A stretch of 64,000 bases of DNA from JABSQH01 sp965230015. Lineage in GTDB: Bacteria > Actinomycetota > Acidimicrobiia > Acidimicrobiales > Ilumatobacteraceae. A program made the translations under genes and the position numbers. Location of the stretch: the NCBI GenBank assembly GCA_965230015.1, contig CBDDKF010000014.1, forward strand, positions 1 through 64,000, read 5' to 3'. The notes beneath the pieces were generated by a model. The model ran no database searches and was not told the DNA's origin. It was given only the letters and a program-made list of their open reading frames with translations. Positions 9,831 to 19,067 of this stretch are shown piece by piece. The stretch's first letter is position 1. The number at the start of each line of letters is the position of its first letter.

Positions 9831-10287
9831 GTCGCTCGAGAGCGTCTGGGTGCGTTCTTGCCGCCGGCCGCGGGTGGCGCGGTGGGCGCTCGGCGCGTCG
9901 ACCTGCTCGGCGGACGAGGGTGTCGGCGATGCTCGATTTGCCAGCCAGCGCGCGGACGGTGCCGGGTTCGCAGACGACGGCGGCGAGGTCGGTCATGGCG
10001 TCGTCGAAGTCGGAGGAGTTGAGCCGCCGGTAGTTCATCCGGAGACGGCGACCGAGACCCATGACGACGATCGTTCGAGGGTCGACGCCGTACGCATCGG
10101 TCCGTTGCTCGACGAGCTCGGTGATGATGCCGTTCGAGTCGGGGTGGTTGAAGGTGCGCATCGCGTCGAGCAGTTCGCCGATCGTGCCGTAGCGGCTGAG
10201 GGTGGGTTGGTGCCGCCATCGGGGTGGGATGCGCCGGTCGGCGATGGTCTGCTCCAGTTGGTGGAGTTGGCGGTTGAGGGTGTGCAC
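9820..10287 (-). CDS. Hypothetical protein, 155 aa
   Basis: Opens MHTLNRQLHQLEQTIADR and contains VMGLGRRLRMNYRRLNSSD, with an Arg/Pro-rich C-terminus overlapping the next gene. AGGAGG lies a few bases before the ATG (plus-strand cctcct at 10292-10297). It is the first gene left of the repeat array at 10336-10440 and is divergent from the coupling-protein gene. A position next to such an array would suit a DNA-binding regulator, but no helix-turn-helix is evident to me. Confidence 0.5.
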   Translation of the reverse strand: MHTLNRQLHQLEQTIADRRIPPRWRHQPTLSRYGTIGELLDAMRTFNHPDSNGIITELVEQRTDAYGVDPRTIVVMGLGRRLRMNYRRLNSSDFDDAMTDLAAVVCEPGTVRALAGKSSIADTLVRRAGRRAERPPRHPRPAARTHPDALERLDR

Positions 10288-10335
10288 GACGGCCTCCTGT
10301 CGAGTTGGTTCGAGGAGACGAGCGTCTGAAATCGA

Positions 10336-10440
10336 GTTCCCGGGAACGTTCCCGATTCAGTTCCTGAGCTGGGGTTTTGATCCCAGGTCGGTTCCCGATT
10401 GCGGATTGACGTCCCGATCGGGTTCCCGACCGCTTCCCGA
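10336..10440. repeat. Iteron-like GTTCCCGA array with a 12-bp palindrome
   Basis: In the 173-bp divergent gap there is a perfect palindrome GTTCCCGGGAAC (10336-10347), then GTTCCCGA at 10348 and 10391, and three head-to-tail 11-bp units beginning 10411 (GTCCCGATCGG), 10422 (GTTCCCGACCG) and 10433 (CTTCCCGACGG). An 11-bp period places each unit on the same DNA face, as in operators or replication/transfer iterons. It could control both flanking operons, or be part of an origin of transfer or replication. No experimental analogue is known to me. Confidence 0.55.
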
Positions 10441-10460
10441 CGGGTGGAGCTGGCTGGTCG

Positions 10461-12764
10461 ATGGGACGCGAACGCACCGAACCGCCTGGCGCCGGGCTCG
10501 AGGTCGCTCTGATCGGTGCCGGTCTGGCTGTCGTCGTGGCGGGTGTGGTGACAGCGGGCGGCGCTGCGCTGTCCGGCGCTCAGGTGTCGGGCGGCTTGGG
10601 GGAGTGGCTGGCGGTCACTGGTCGGCTCATCAGGGGCGACGCTCCCGCTGAGGGCGTGGGGCGATCGGGCGACCGGTATCGGTTCGCCAGGGTGGTATTG
10701 GGTCTGTACGAGCGTGGTGGCCGCAATGGCGGTTGCACTGCTCGGTGGCGTCGTCGTCGTGTGGCGTCGGGTTGGCCAGCCGAAGCGAGAGAGGTTCGGT
10801 CAGGAGCTCGACGCGCACATTGCGACGCGCCGCGACGTGATGCCGCTGCGGACGGACGACTTCGAACCACCGGCGGGTCGGATGCTGCTCGGGCCTTCAT
10901 GCGGACTCCGGGCAGGTCCTGGCGACAGAGGATCGGGAGCGACAACCGCTGCCCCGCCGTCACGCCCGCCGGCAGGGCTCTCGTGGGTCGGTTGCGTTGA
11001 TCGGCCCGACCGGCTCGGGCAAGACGCAACTCGCCACCGCGGCCGCCGCGACGTGGGACGGCCCAGCCGTGATCGTGTCGGTCAAGCGCGACCTGTACGA
11101 CGTCACGGTTGCCTCACGGGCCGGCAAGGGGCAGGTTGCCGTGTTCGACCCGGCAGCATCGACCGGGCTGCCGTCGGCGCGCTGGTCGCCGCTGCGGCGG
11201 GTCGCGTCTGCGAAGGAGGCGTTGATCACGGGTCGAGCCTTGGCGCAGGCGATCCCGAAATCGGGGGTCACCTCCGCCGACTACTGGGCGAAGCACGGCG
11301 AGGCGCTGCTCGGATCGTTCATGTGCGTGGCAGGGCTGTCGCAGCTCGTGACGCTCCCCGGTGCCGACGCCCCGAAGCCGGTGAACATGCAGCAGATCGC
11401 AACGTGGGTGACCACGGTCGCGATGGCGACCGAGCCGACGATCAACGCACTGCTCGACCAGGGGCTCGACGAGTCGCAGCCACCTCGCGTGCAGCTGATG
11501 GCTCGCCATGCCGCAACGGCGTTCATCGGGCTGGCGAATGAGGACGACCGAATCCGCTCGTCGATCTACGCCACGGCGCGTCTCGCCGTCGATCCGTGGC
11601 TCGAACCGTCGGTCGCACACACCGCGACCGCCGACGCGAGGGTCTTCTACGACGTCGAGACCAGGCACGCCGAGCGGCCCCCGTTTCGTCGATCTCGAGT
11701 GGCTGATGTCGGGCGGTGACGCCAAGTCGAACACGCTGTATCTCGCGGCGCCGCAGACCGAGTTCGAGCGGCTGTCGCCCGTGCTTGGTGGGCTTCTTGC
11801 GGAGTTGAAGGACTCGGTCCATGCCTGGGACCTAGCGGGCCGGAAGCTGTCGAAGCCGGTGCTGTTCCTCATCGACGAGACGGGCCAACTCGAGCTGGGC
11901 TGGCTGCCGTCGGAGGTGTCGACGATCGCCGCGCTCGGTGCGCACTACGTGACGTGCTGGCAGTCGCTGTCGCAGATCCAGCACCGCTACGGCACGCTCG
12001 CCGACACCGTGCTCGGCGGACACCGATCGAAGGTGTTCTTCGCCGGCATCGACGACGCTGCGACGCTGCGCTACCTCCACACGGTGACGGGGAACGAGCA
12101 CGTCGCTCGCCGGTCGTGGTCGGCCGACGCGTACGGCGGTGTCGGTCGGGGTCGGCGCTCGATCTCGGAGTCGTCACAACGCGAGGACCTGATCCCGAAC
12201 CACCTCCTGCGGACGATGGTGCCGGGCGAGGCGCTGCTGCTCCACGGGACGCTCCCGCCGATCCACCTGCGAGCGATCCGCTGGTGGAAAGAGAAGCGGC
12301 TCGCTTCGCTGTTCCCACCCGCCGACGACCGGCCGACCGTCGCAACGTGCCCGTCGACCGGGCAACCCGCAAAGGACGCGGGCCCGGTGCTCGACGCATC
12401 GACGATGCGGTTCTCCCGGGAGCAGTTGCCGAAGGCGAGCCGCAACGGTCGACCCGTTCCCAGGGCGCGCCAGGCGCGCCGGGAACGAAGCGACGGCTCG
12501 AGCAGCGACCAGCTCTCGCTCTCGTTCGACACGGCGCCGGCGGCGACCGCCGTCGACGATCCACCGGCAGCCCAGGACGAACCATCTGCCAAGGAGGCGG
12601 TCGAGGCGAGCACAGTCGCGTCGCCCCTCCGCTCGGTGAACCGAGTCGCCGGGAGGTGCGAGAAGTGCGGCGCTCGGGTGGAGACCGGAACCGGCGTGCA
12701 GCAGCGGCTGGGGTCGCGAACCGTCGTGTGCTGCCACCCCCGATGTGACCGGGACGGCGGATGA
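10461..12764 (+). pseudogene. Type IV coupling protein (VirD4/TraG/TraD-type ATPase), three frameshifts
   Basis: Links the relaxase-DNA complex to the transfer channel. The N-terminus has two membrane segments (ALIGAGLAVVVAGVVTAGGA near residue 16-36 and MAVALLGGVVVVW). Walker A GPTGSGKTQL lies at 10999-11028, and the Walker B-like PVLFLIDETGQ near 11860-11890. A C-terminal C-x2-C/C-x3-C pair (CEKCGA, CCHPRCDRD) forms a possible zinc site. The frame changes at about 10710, at 10891-10893 (GGG where GG would keep frame) and at 11684-11686 (TTT where TT would keep frame). Restored length is about 765 residues. The stop overlaps the next start (ATGA). Confidence 0.8.
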
Positions 12765-15155
12765 TGGCCCGGATCACCTCGGCGATCGAGTTCCCGGACG
12801 ACGACCCCGCCCCGATGCTCACCCACCTCGACCGATGGGCGACATCCGCGCTCACCGACTCCGGATCGTGGGGGTCGATCGTCGAACGCTGCTCGATGTG
12901 GGCCGACTACTCGCCACGCAATCAAGTGCTCCTCGCCTCGTACGGGATCGCAACCCCGGTCGCGGGTGCGGCGACCTGGGAACAGGTGCCATCGAGCGAG
13001 GCGGGACGACCCTGTGCCGTCCGGGCAGGGGAGCATGGGCTTCCCGTTCGAGTTCCCGTTCCGACGACCGTGACCGCACAATCGAGCCGATCTCGATCGG
13101 GACAGCGAGCGCGAGTTCCCGGAGCCATGAAGTGGGAGAGGGTCTTCGCCGCCGAGCAGCTCGCCCGACGTCCCGCCGTCGGCGCGCTCGCCTGGTCCCC
13201 GGTTCCCGAACAGCTCACCGGGCCCGGCGGAGAACGCGAGCTGGCCGAGATGGTCCGCCAGTCCGTCGGCCGGCTGACCGGCCACACGCCTCGACGAGCT
13301 GGCGACCCGTGGAACGACTCGTCGAAGTCGCCGGCGACGTCCCACTCGGACGACGCCGCCCGGAACTGCGACCGGCGCTGTGCCGGCAAACTGCCTGGCT
13401 GGCTCTCGACCGGCTGGGCCACGCCCCAGGACCACTCCCCGGTTTCGACCCAACCAGGGTTCGAGGGCGGCTTCGCTGGGAACTCCTCGCCGACACCCGG
13501 CGAGCCACCGACCAGATCATCGGTGCGTTCTCCGACGTCCTCGACCACGACCTGACCGTCTCGTCGCTCCCACGGATGGACATCGCCGAGGACCGCACCG
13601 TCGCAAAGGGGCGCCAGAACTACCTCGCCCCGGCAGATGTTGCTTCGCTGCCGAAGGGAGTCTGGGTCGAGGTGGGGCCGTACACCGTGCACGAGTGGGC
13701 GGCGCGAGGCGTGCCCGGCGCCGACGGCCGAGCTGGCTTCTTCCGAGTGTCCGACACCGGCTACCTCGCCACGTTCGAGACCGCCGAAGGCGCCCGCTGG
13801 CGAATCGAGTCGACCCGAACCGGCCGTCGCGGACTCCTCGACGAGGGAACCACCGACGACCTCGAGTCGGCGCAGCGAGCCGTCTGCCAGATCGTCGCCG
13901 ACCGCTACCCGACGCTCGCCGCAACCGTCCCCACCGAAGCGAACGACCCGCCGGTCCGGGTCCCACGCGCGATCGGGACGGTTGGCAACCGCTCGCCGAC
14001 GCACGCGACGGACGCGCTCAGACCCGCCAGCTCACCGACCGCATCCAACTCGTCGTCGCCCCCGGCCCCGGAGGCAGATGGGAGAACCTCGTGATCATCG
14101 ACAGCCAGATCCGCCAACTCGCACTCGTCGCCGACGAGGAGTCGGCCAAGGCCGCAGTCGAAGACGCCGGCCGGCGCACGGCACTCGGCCACGCCGCGGA
14201 GACGCCACAGCTCGCCGACCAGTTGATCGCCAACGCAGCGCTCAACGGAACGTTCACTCGCGAGCTACTCGCCGACGTGGTCGGACACCGACTCGCCGAT
14301 GCCGACGCCTCAGACTTCATTGCCCCGGACATCGGCGCAGCACGCCTGGCCGAGATGCTCGCCGACACCGGAGTGGTTGCACCACCCACCATCGTCGACG
14401 TGTTGATCGCCGACGGCGCGACCGTCGACGAGATCGCGAGCGTCGTCCCCCAGATCGGTCTCCCGATCTCCGACGGAGTGCGGACCCTCGCCGACCGCTT
14501 CGAGATCGAACGCGTCGAGGTCGGGTCGATGCTCGGGTCGACGGTCGACGAGCTTCAATCCGCCGGATGCTCTCCTGCCGAGCTGCTCGCCGCTCACCCT
14601 CGAGAAGTGCTCAGGTCGCTCGACGCCAGACCGCACACGTGGGAAACCGCCGCCACGACCATGATCGAATCGGGCACACCGACGGCGAACGTGATCCGCC
14701 ACCTCGCCGCGCACGCCCCGACACCGGAGGCGTTCGCGTCCGGGGTGGCGATGGTCTGCGACCGGCCAGAGGTCGCTTTTGCTCACAGTGCCCGCCACGC
14801 TCATCCCGACGACCTCGCCGCACTCGGATCGATCTACGAACTCGAACCGGCGACGACAGCACAACTGCTCGCCGACGCCGGCACACACCCCGCCACCGCG
14901 TGCGAGGCCCTCGTCGTCGCGTGCGACGGTGATGTCGACGCCGCCGACGCCCTCTCCATTCGTCACCTCAATCTGGATCCGTCGACCCTCGACGCAGGCG
15001 ACGTCGTCGCCGATCTGACGACGAGTCAAGGTCTCCGAGAAGCACTGCCAACGCCAGTTGCAGCATCCGAACTCGACCTGGCTGAGCAACTCGCCGCGCT
15101 CGTTGACTGGACGCCATTGATCCCCCTCAGCCCAACCGGAGGCAACGAACCATGA
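12761..15155 (+). pseudogene. ArdC-N-like protein with long C-terminal repeat region, two frameshifts
   Basis: Residues 1-130 resemble the ArdC N-terminal ssDNA-binding domain: WADYSPRNQVLLASYG, GAATWEQVP, PVRVPVPTT. The middle contains KGVWVEVGPYTVHEWA. The last 370 residues are a helical array with recurring hydrophobic-D-L-I-A-D-G-x-T/S-V-D-E patterns (e.g. IVDVLIADGATVDEIAS, AELLAAHPREVLRSL). The frame changes near 13290 and near 13970; each looks like one missing base. ArdC-like proteins coat or protect incoming single strands and block restriction in the recipient, which fits a gene coupled (ATGA) to the coupling protein. No HExxH metalloprotease domain is seen here, unlike full ArdC. 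Confidence 0.55.
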
Positions 15156-15574
15156 ACCGTCCGAGCGACCGACGAGCGCCGGCATCCGAGACCTGGCTCG
15201 AGATCGTCGCCGCTGTCGACTACCTCAGCCGCGGACACCGCCCCGGCTTCACCGTCTGGGACGCCGTGGAAGAAGAACTGCGCTGCTACACGGCGTACCT
15301 CGTTGCCGGTGACGATGCCGAACTCGCTGTGATCGCATCAGCGGAACTGCCTTGGGCCGATCCCGACCCGCTGCGATCGGCGCTCGAACGTTTCGTCGAA
15401 CACAGCCCTGGGACGGCAGATGGTGACGACTCGACTACCGACTTGCTCCACGCCGCTCTGGTGGACTGGCTCCGGGTGATCGAGAGCCAGCACAACGACG
15501 GTCACAAGTTCCAAGCTCCGCGGTGGTCCCCTGTGGCCCCGAGTCTGACTAGGTCCGGGCGACCCGACCCGTAG
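15152..15574 (+). CDS. Hypothetical protein, 140 aa
   Basis: Starts within the stop of the preceding gene (ATGA overlap), so it is the last gene of the coupling-protein operon. Contains TWLEIVAAVDYLSRGHRPG and VWDAVEEELRCYTAYL, predicted helical and acidic. No family recognised. The C-terminus (APSLTRSGRPDP) looks unstructured. Confidence 0.55.
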   Translation: MNRPSDRRAPASETWLEIVAAVDYLSRGHRPGFTVWDAVEEELRCYTAYLVAGDDAELAVIASAELPWADPDPLRSALERFVEHSPGTADGDDSTTDLLHAALVDWLRVIESQHNDGHKFQAPRWSPVAPSLTRSGRPDP

Positions 15575-15740
15575 TTGCCGAGTTGCTCGCGCCCGCCGAT
15601 GGTGCGGTCTTCCGCAGCGTCGAGTTCAGGAGGACCCCGGTCGCCAGGCTTCGCAGTGCCGGACAAGGCTCGGGTGCGCAGACGGGTCTTCAGGCCTCGC
15701 CAGTCGAACTAGGGTTGCCCGTGGAGATCAGGAGAGGGCT

Positions 15741-16733
15741 GTGGCGTATCGAGAGCAGTGGATCGACGAGATTCCTGATGGCCCGCCGCCGGAACTGATG
15801 CCTGAGTTCGCCGACGCGATTGAGCGAGCGACGGAGGACCTTGGGCGCCGTGGACGGGAACGACTGCTGGACAGTTTTCGCTGGTCACTAGCGGTAAGTC
15901 GCGAACGGGAGACGCTTCGTGCGATCGAGGCAAGGATGCCCTTTCTGGACCATCTCATGTTCGGGTTCTTGGACCCCAACGTTGATGGCACTGAGGGGCC
16001 GGGGCTCATAGCCGAGGTCGGCCTCTTTAGGTTTGCCGACGGTGAGGTACCACCCGGCCTGCCGCGCGAGTTGGAACCCGTGTCGGTGCTGGCTGGTACC
16101 GACTATGAGATCGAGCTTCCGGTAGTGATCCGCTACGCTCAGCATCTGCTCGACGGACCATCCTTGGCGGAACCCCTGCCGGCCTCTACGGCACTCTGGG
16201 CAGAGATGCCGTTCGTTGCTCAAACCGTCGATGGTTGGGTCCTCCCTAGGCATTCGGTCGCTCACGTTCTGGCGATGACGGATTTACTCGAGTACGCCGA
16301 CGGATCCATCGGTGAGGTCGTTGCGGACTTTGGGCACTGCATCGATGCATGTCTGGGGTCATCAAGCCTTCCCCCGCTTGGTTTGACCCCAACATCCGCA
16401 ATGCAGTCGCCAACGAACGGTCAGATTCTCGATTTCGAGGGCACCACCGCTCCAGTAGTGGGCGTAGACGTTAACCTCGGACTAATTCGATACAGCAAAG
16501 CGCCGATTCGGATCACGTACGAGTGGCCGATCGCTGCAGCTGGTGACTCCGGAACTCTGGGCCGCGATGCCAGCTCCGACGAACCGGTGGTTATGCATCA
16601 AGGCACGGCGTACCTCTTCGACAGCGCGGGAGTACCCCTCGTCGACTCTGATACCGGCGTTCAGGCGCGGTACGCCTTCGGCCTCTGCCTTTACCAATTG
16701 GAAGCAATGAAGGCACTGGAGCTCTTCTCCTAG
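15741..16733 (+). CDS. Unknown cargo protein, 330 aa
   Basis: GTG start preceded by AGGAGAGGG. The sequence MAYREQWIDEIPDGPPPELM, the middle LPRHSVAHVLAMTDLLEYAD and the end LEAMKALELFS are acidic and alternate helix and strand; no signal peptide or membrane segment. Codon use is visibly less GC-biased than the transfer genes (many A/T third positions), a sign of separate acquisition. I do not recognise the family. It is followed after 46 bp by another unknown gene on the same strand and then by the retron on the opposite strand, so it lies in the cargo zone of the element. Confidence 0.6.
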   Translation: MAYREQWIDEIPDGPPPELMPEFADAIERATEDLGRRGRERLLDSFRWSLAVSRERETLRAIEARMPFLDHLMFGFLDPNVDGTEGPGLIAEVGLFRFADGEVPPGLPRELEPVSVLAGTDYEIELPVVIRYAQHLLDGPSLAEPLPASTALWAEMPFVAQTVDGWVLPRHSVAHVLAMTDLLEYADGSIGEVVADFGHCIDACLGSSSLPPLGLTPTSAMQSPTNGQILDFEGTTAPVVGVDVNLGLIRYSKAPIRITYEWPIAAAGDSGTLGRDASSDEPVVMHQGTAYLFDSAGVPLVDSDTGVQARYAFGLCLYQLEAMKALELFS

Positions 16734-16779
16734 CGAACTATCTCTGGCAGTCTGATCCAGACCAGACTTGGAGTGCACC

Positions 16780-17613
16780 GTGGACCCAGCAGACATCAGC
16801 GTAAGCGTCGAGACCGTAGATCCTTTCGCTGAGCCCGAAGAGTACGGCCTTGGTCAGATCAAGGCGGCTGTGCAGACTGCGGGGCTTGACGTGCCTCCCG
16901 ACCTTCTGGACGATCTTGTTCGACAACTCGACGAGGGAGTGGAAGAGCAAGCAGGATTTCGAGATTGGTTCCGAAGTGTCGGCGATGAGATCGAGGTCCT
17001 TCGATCGTGGACCGTCGAGCGTGTCGTGCCGATCCTGGTCGTTGCTGCGCCAGCCGTTGCGGGCGTCGAGCTTGAGGTCTCCTGCTCCTCGACAGCGTCT
17101 GAGTCCGGATCGATTTTGCTCAAGCTGCCGGGCGTCGAGCTTGGGGCGAATTCGAAGCTCACAGTCAGTAGCGGAGTCACGATCGAGGCCTCCGCTGGGG
17201 AGATCCGCCAGTTCGGCGCCCGAGTCCCATTCATCATTGACCGCGTTGCGGTCGCCGGAAACCCCGACCGAGGCAACTGGCTGCGCGCGTCGGTTGGAGC
17301 TGGCAAGCATGTGCCGGTGGTGGAGAAGCTCAAGGGACTGCCGGAAGGACTCGGAGAGCTTGGGCTGGAACTGGATGCTTCGCGCGATGACCCCAGCGGT
17401 GGTGCGTCATTCAGCCGCTCGCACACACTTGCAACTGGAGCTTCCGCCTCGATCAGCCTCGGGTGGGGCGGTGACGACGGGGGTAAGAACTCACTCTCGT
17501 TCGCTGTTGAACGAGAGACTGAGCAGAAGGTCGCGCTGAAGGCCAAGCTGCCCGGTGGTGTGCATCACCGAGGCGCTTGGCTCCTGGGTCCGGCTGGCGT
17601 CAGGATCGGGTAG
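16780..17613 (+). CDS. Unknown cargo protein, 277 aa
   Basis: I choose GTG 16780 because GGAG sits six bases upstream; TTG 16768 would overlap that site. The N-terminal half is acidic and helical (GLDVPPDLLDDLVRQLDEGVE). A hydrophobic stretch VERVVPILVVAAPAVAGVEL lies near residue 80-100, then a strand-rich Ser/Gly-rich half (SGSILLKLPGVELGANSKL). The hydrophobic stretch could be one membrane helix. Intact, not recognised, probably co-transcribed with 15741-16733. It converges with the retron reverse transcriptase, leaving 138 bp between stops. Confidence 0.55.
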   Translation: MDPADISVSVETVDPFAEPEEYGLGQIKAAVQTAGLDVPPDLLDDLVRQLDEGVEEQAGFRDWFRSVGDEIEVLRSWTVERVVPILVVAAPAVAGVELEVSCSSTASESGSILLKLPGVELGANSKLTVSSGVTIEASAGEIRQFGARVPFIIDRVAVAGNPDRGNWLRASVGAGKHVPVVEKLKGLPEGLGELGLELDASRDDPSGGASFSRSHTLATGASASISLGWGGDDGGKNSLSFAVERETEQKVALKAKLPGGVHHRGAWLLGPAGVRIG

Positions 17614-17751
17614 GGCCGAGCGTTCTGGAGCGAGTGTTCGTGCGCTGCGGCCATGGATTGACTCGTCTCGCAGGTCGCAGCCGCCGACTACGGCGTTCCA
17701 ACCACCATACTGCGGCCCAGCCGGTCGCCGCACGGCGACTGTCCTCGCAGC

Positions 17752-18876
17752 TCACACCGGGAACCCGGCCGATGAGAGTGCGCTAGACCAGCGCGCTCTC
17801 ATGGAGTCTGTCCAGGCCGGCTCGATGCATCCGGCGTACGCCAGGCAGCCGTCGACGTGACCGACGAACGAGAGGATCGAACGAAATCGACGATGGGCAG
17901 CGTGCTGTGCCAGCCCGAATCGGTCAACACCGCGAACGTGCACTTCCACGCGTCGCTTGAACTCGGGGACCAGCCGCAGCTTGTCGTCGTCGACAAGCAA
18001 TCCCAGCACGACGTGCCTCGAGCCTGGCGGCACGATTCGCGTCTTGCTGCGATGAACCTCGAAGCGCTCATCGGTCACCGCGTTGCAGACGATTCGCACG
18101 AGTCCTCTCGCTGCATCGCGACCGGATTCTGCCGCTGTCGAGAACGTCAGGTCGTCCGAGTAGCGAGAGTAGGTCCAACCGTTGGTACGCGCGATCTCGG
18201 CGAGGCGATGGTCGAGTGGGGTCGTCACCGCGTTGGCGAGCGCGCCGCTGGTCGGACTGCCTTGAGGAAGCCGACCCATGATCGCAACGCAGTAATCCGA
18301 GATGACCCTGCCGTCACCACGTTCCCGGTGTAGCTGGCGGATCGGCCATGGAGTGCGGGTGGTAAGGCGCGCAAGCTCAAAGCTCACGAGCGGCGCGTAG
18401 CCGATTGACCGGAAGACGCGGTAGACGCGACGCTCGCTGATCGTGCCGAAGAAGTCGTGCAGATCGAGTTTCACCAGCCATCTCGCGCCGAGGTGTCGAC
18501 GTGCGCAGTCAACAAAGCTCCGGCCGCCCCGGTACGCGAAACAGGACTCGTGGAGAGGTAGCTGGTCAAGGACGCTATGCAGCAGCCAGCGCTGTACATC
18601 CATCAGCGGCGGATCCGGGCTCGAGATGGGTCGGGTTCCGCCTCGACGCTTGCGCTGCGCGATATCGGTGTACGGATCGCGGCGACGCTCAACGATCTCT
18701 CGCAGGTAGCCATAGGAGGCGCCCGTTCGGTGCGCGAGGTGACCGAGCGTCAGAATTGATGGGGCGCTGAGTCCGCGAAGCCGCTCGGTTTCCGCGATCG
18801 CGCGCTCGACTACCAGCGGATCGTGACCGAGCTCCAAGGCCTCTCGGCGGTAGAGGTGAGGGGGAGCGTCCTCCAC
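17752..18876 (-). CDS. Retron-type reverse transcriptase
   Basis: 374 residues, GTG start with GGGGAGGA 12 bases upstream. Would copy part of the adjacent ncRNA into multicopy single-stranded DNA. Motifs in order: TRPISSPDPPL (81-91), region X CARRH at 124-128 (retron consensus NAxxH, with Asn replaced by Cys), catalytic LVKLDLHDFF (134-143), LPQGSPTSGALAN (203-215), YSDD (239-242, catalytic YxDD), and the region Y equivalent VLGLLVDDDK (290-299; consensus VTG). Length and the absence of a maturase/X domain or HNH exclude a group II intron protein. It follows the ncRNA, and the PRTase gene lies upstream on the same strand. A 13-bp hairpin (17772-17802) lies inside its 3' end. Confidence 0.93.
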   Translation of the reverse strand: MEDAPPHLYRREALELGHDPLVVERAIAETERLRGLSAPSILTLGHLAHRTGASYGYLREIVERRRDPYTDIAQRKRRGGTRPISSPDPPLMDVQRWLLHSVLDQLPLHESCFAYRGGRSFVDCARRHLGARWLVKLDLHDFFGTISERRVYRVFRSIGYAPLVSFELARLTTRTPWPIRQLHRERGDGRVISDYCVAIMGRLPQGSPTSGALANAVTTPLDHRLAEIARTNGWTYSRYSDDLTFSTAAESGRDAARGLVRIVCNAVTDERFEVHRSKTRIVPPGSRHVVLGLLVDDDKLRLVPEFKRRVEVHVRGVDRFGLAQHAAHRRFRSILSFVGHVDGCLAYAGCIEPAWTDSMRARWSSALSSAGFPV

Positions 18877-18905
18877 TTACTTTGGTTTCCTCCCCGCAGG
18901 GGAGC

Positions 18906-19065
18906 GGTGGGCGCGATCCAGGCGACGTCGAGGCACAGCGTCCACCGCACCTACGCGTAGCGCCAGCTCGTCCCACGGGCAACGGTTAGCCGTGCCCCAG
19001 GAGCTGCTTCGCAGCTCCTCGGCCGGCATGCGAGATGCCGGCATCGCTAAGCATTGTCCGCGCCC
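18906..19065 (-). ncRNA. Retron msr-msd non-coding RNA
   Basis: Lies in the gap between the PRTase stop and the RT start. On the minus strand the 5' end GGGCGCG (19059-19065) pairs with CGCGCCC (18909-18915), extended by GGT/ACC: the a1/a2 stem expected to flank a retron RNA. After a1 comes TTAGCGA (19044-19050), the same context as around the branching G of Ec86 as I recall it; the priming G would be 19047. Next are three clean hairpins: 19022-19042 (8-bp stem, loop CTCGC), 18999-19019 (9-bp stem, GAA loop) and 18977-18997 (GGGCA/TGCCC with inner CGG/CCG). The remaining 60 bases up to a2 would be msd or its template. Exact ends need RNA data. Confidence 0.85.
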
Positions 19066-19067
19066 CC

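Noticed and set aside
10714..11541. Several overlapping mid-size ORFs taken as separate genes
   Set aside because: They are successive frames of one coupling protein; domains continue from one frame to the next at single-base shifts.
17752..18876. RT considered as a group II intron maturase or DGR RT
   Set aside because: No maturase or HNH domain, no intron ribozyme ends, no template/variable repeat pair; CARRH, YSDD and the adjacent structured RNA fit a retron.
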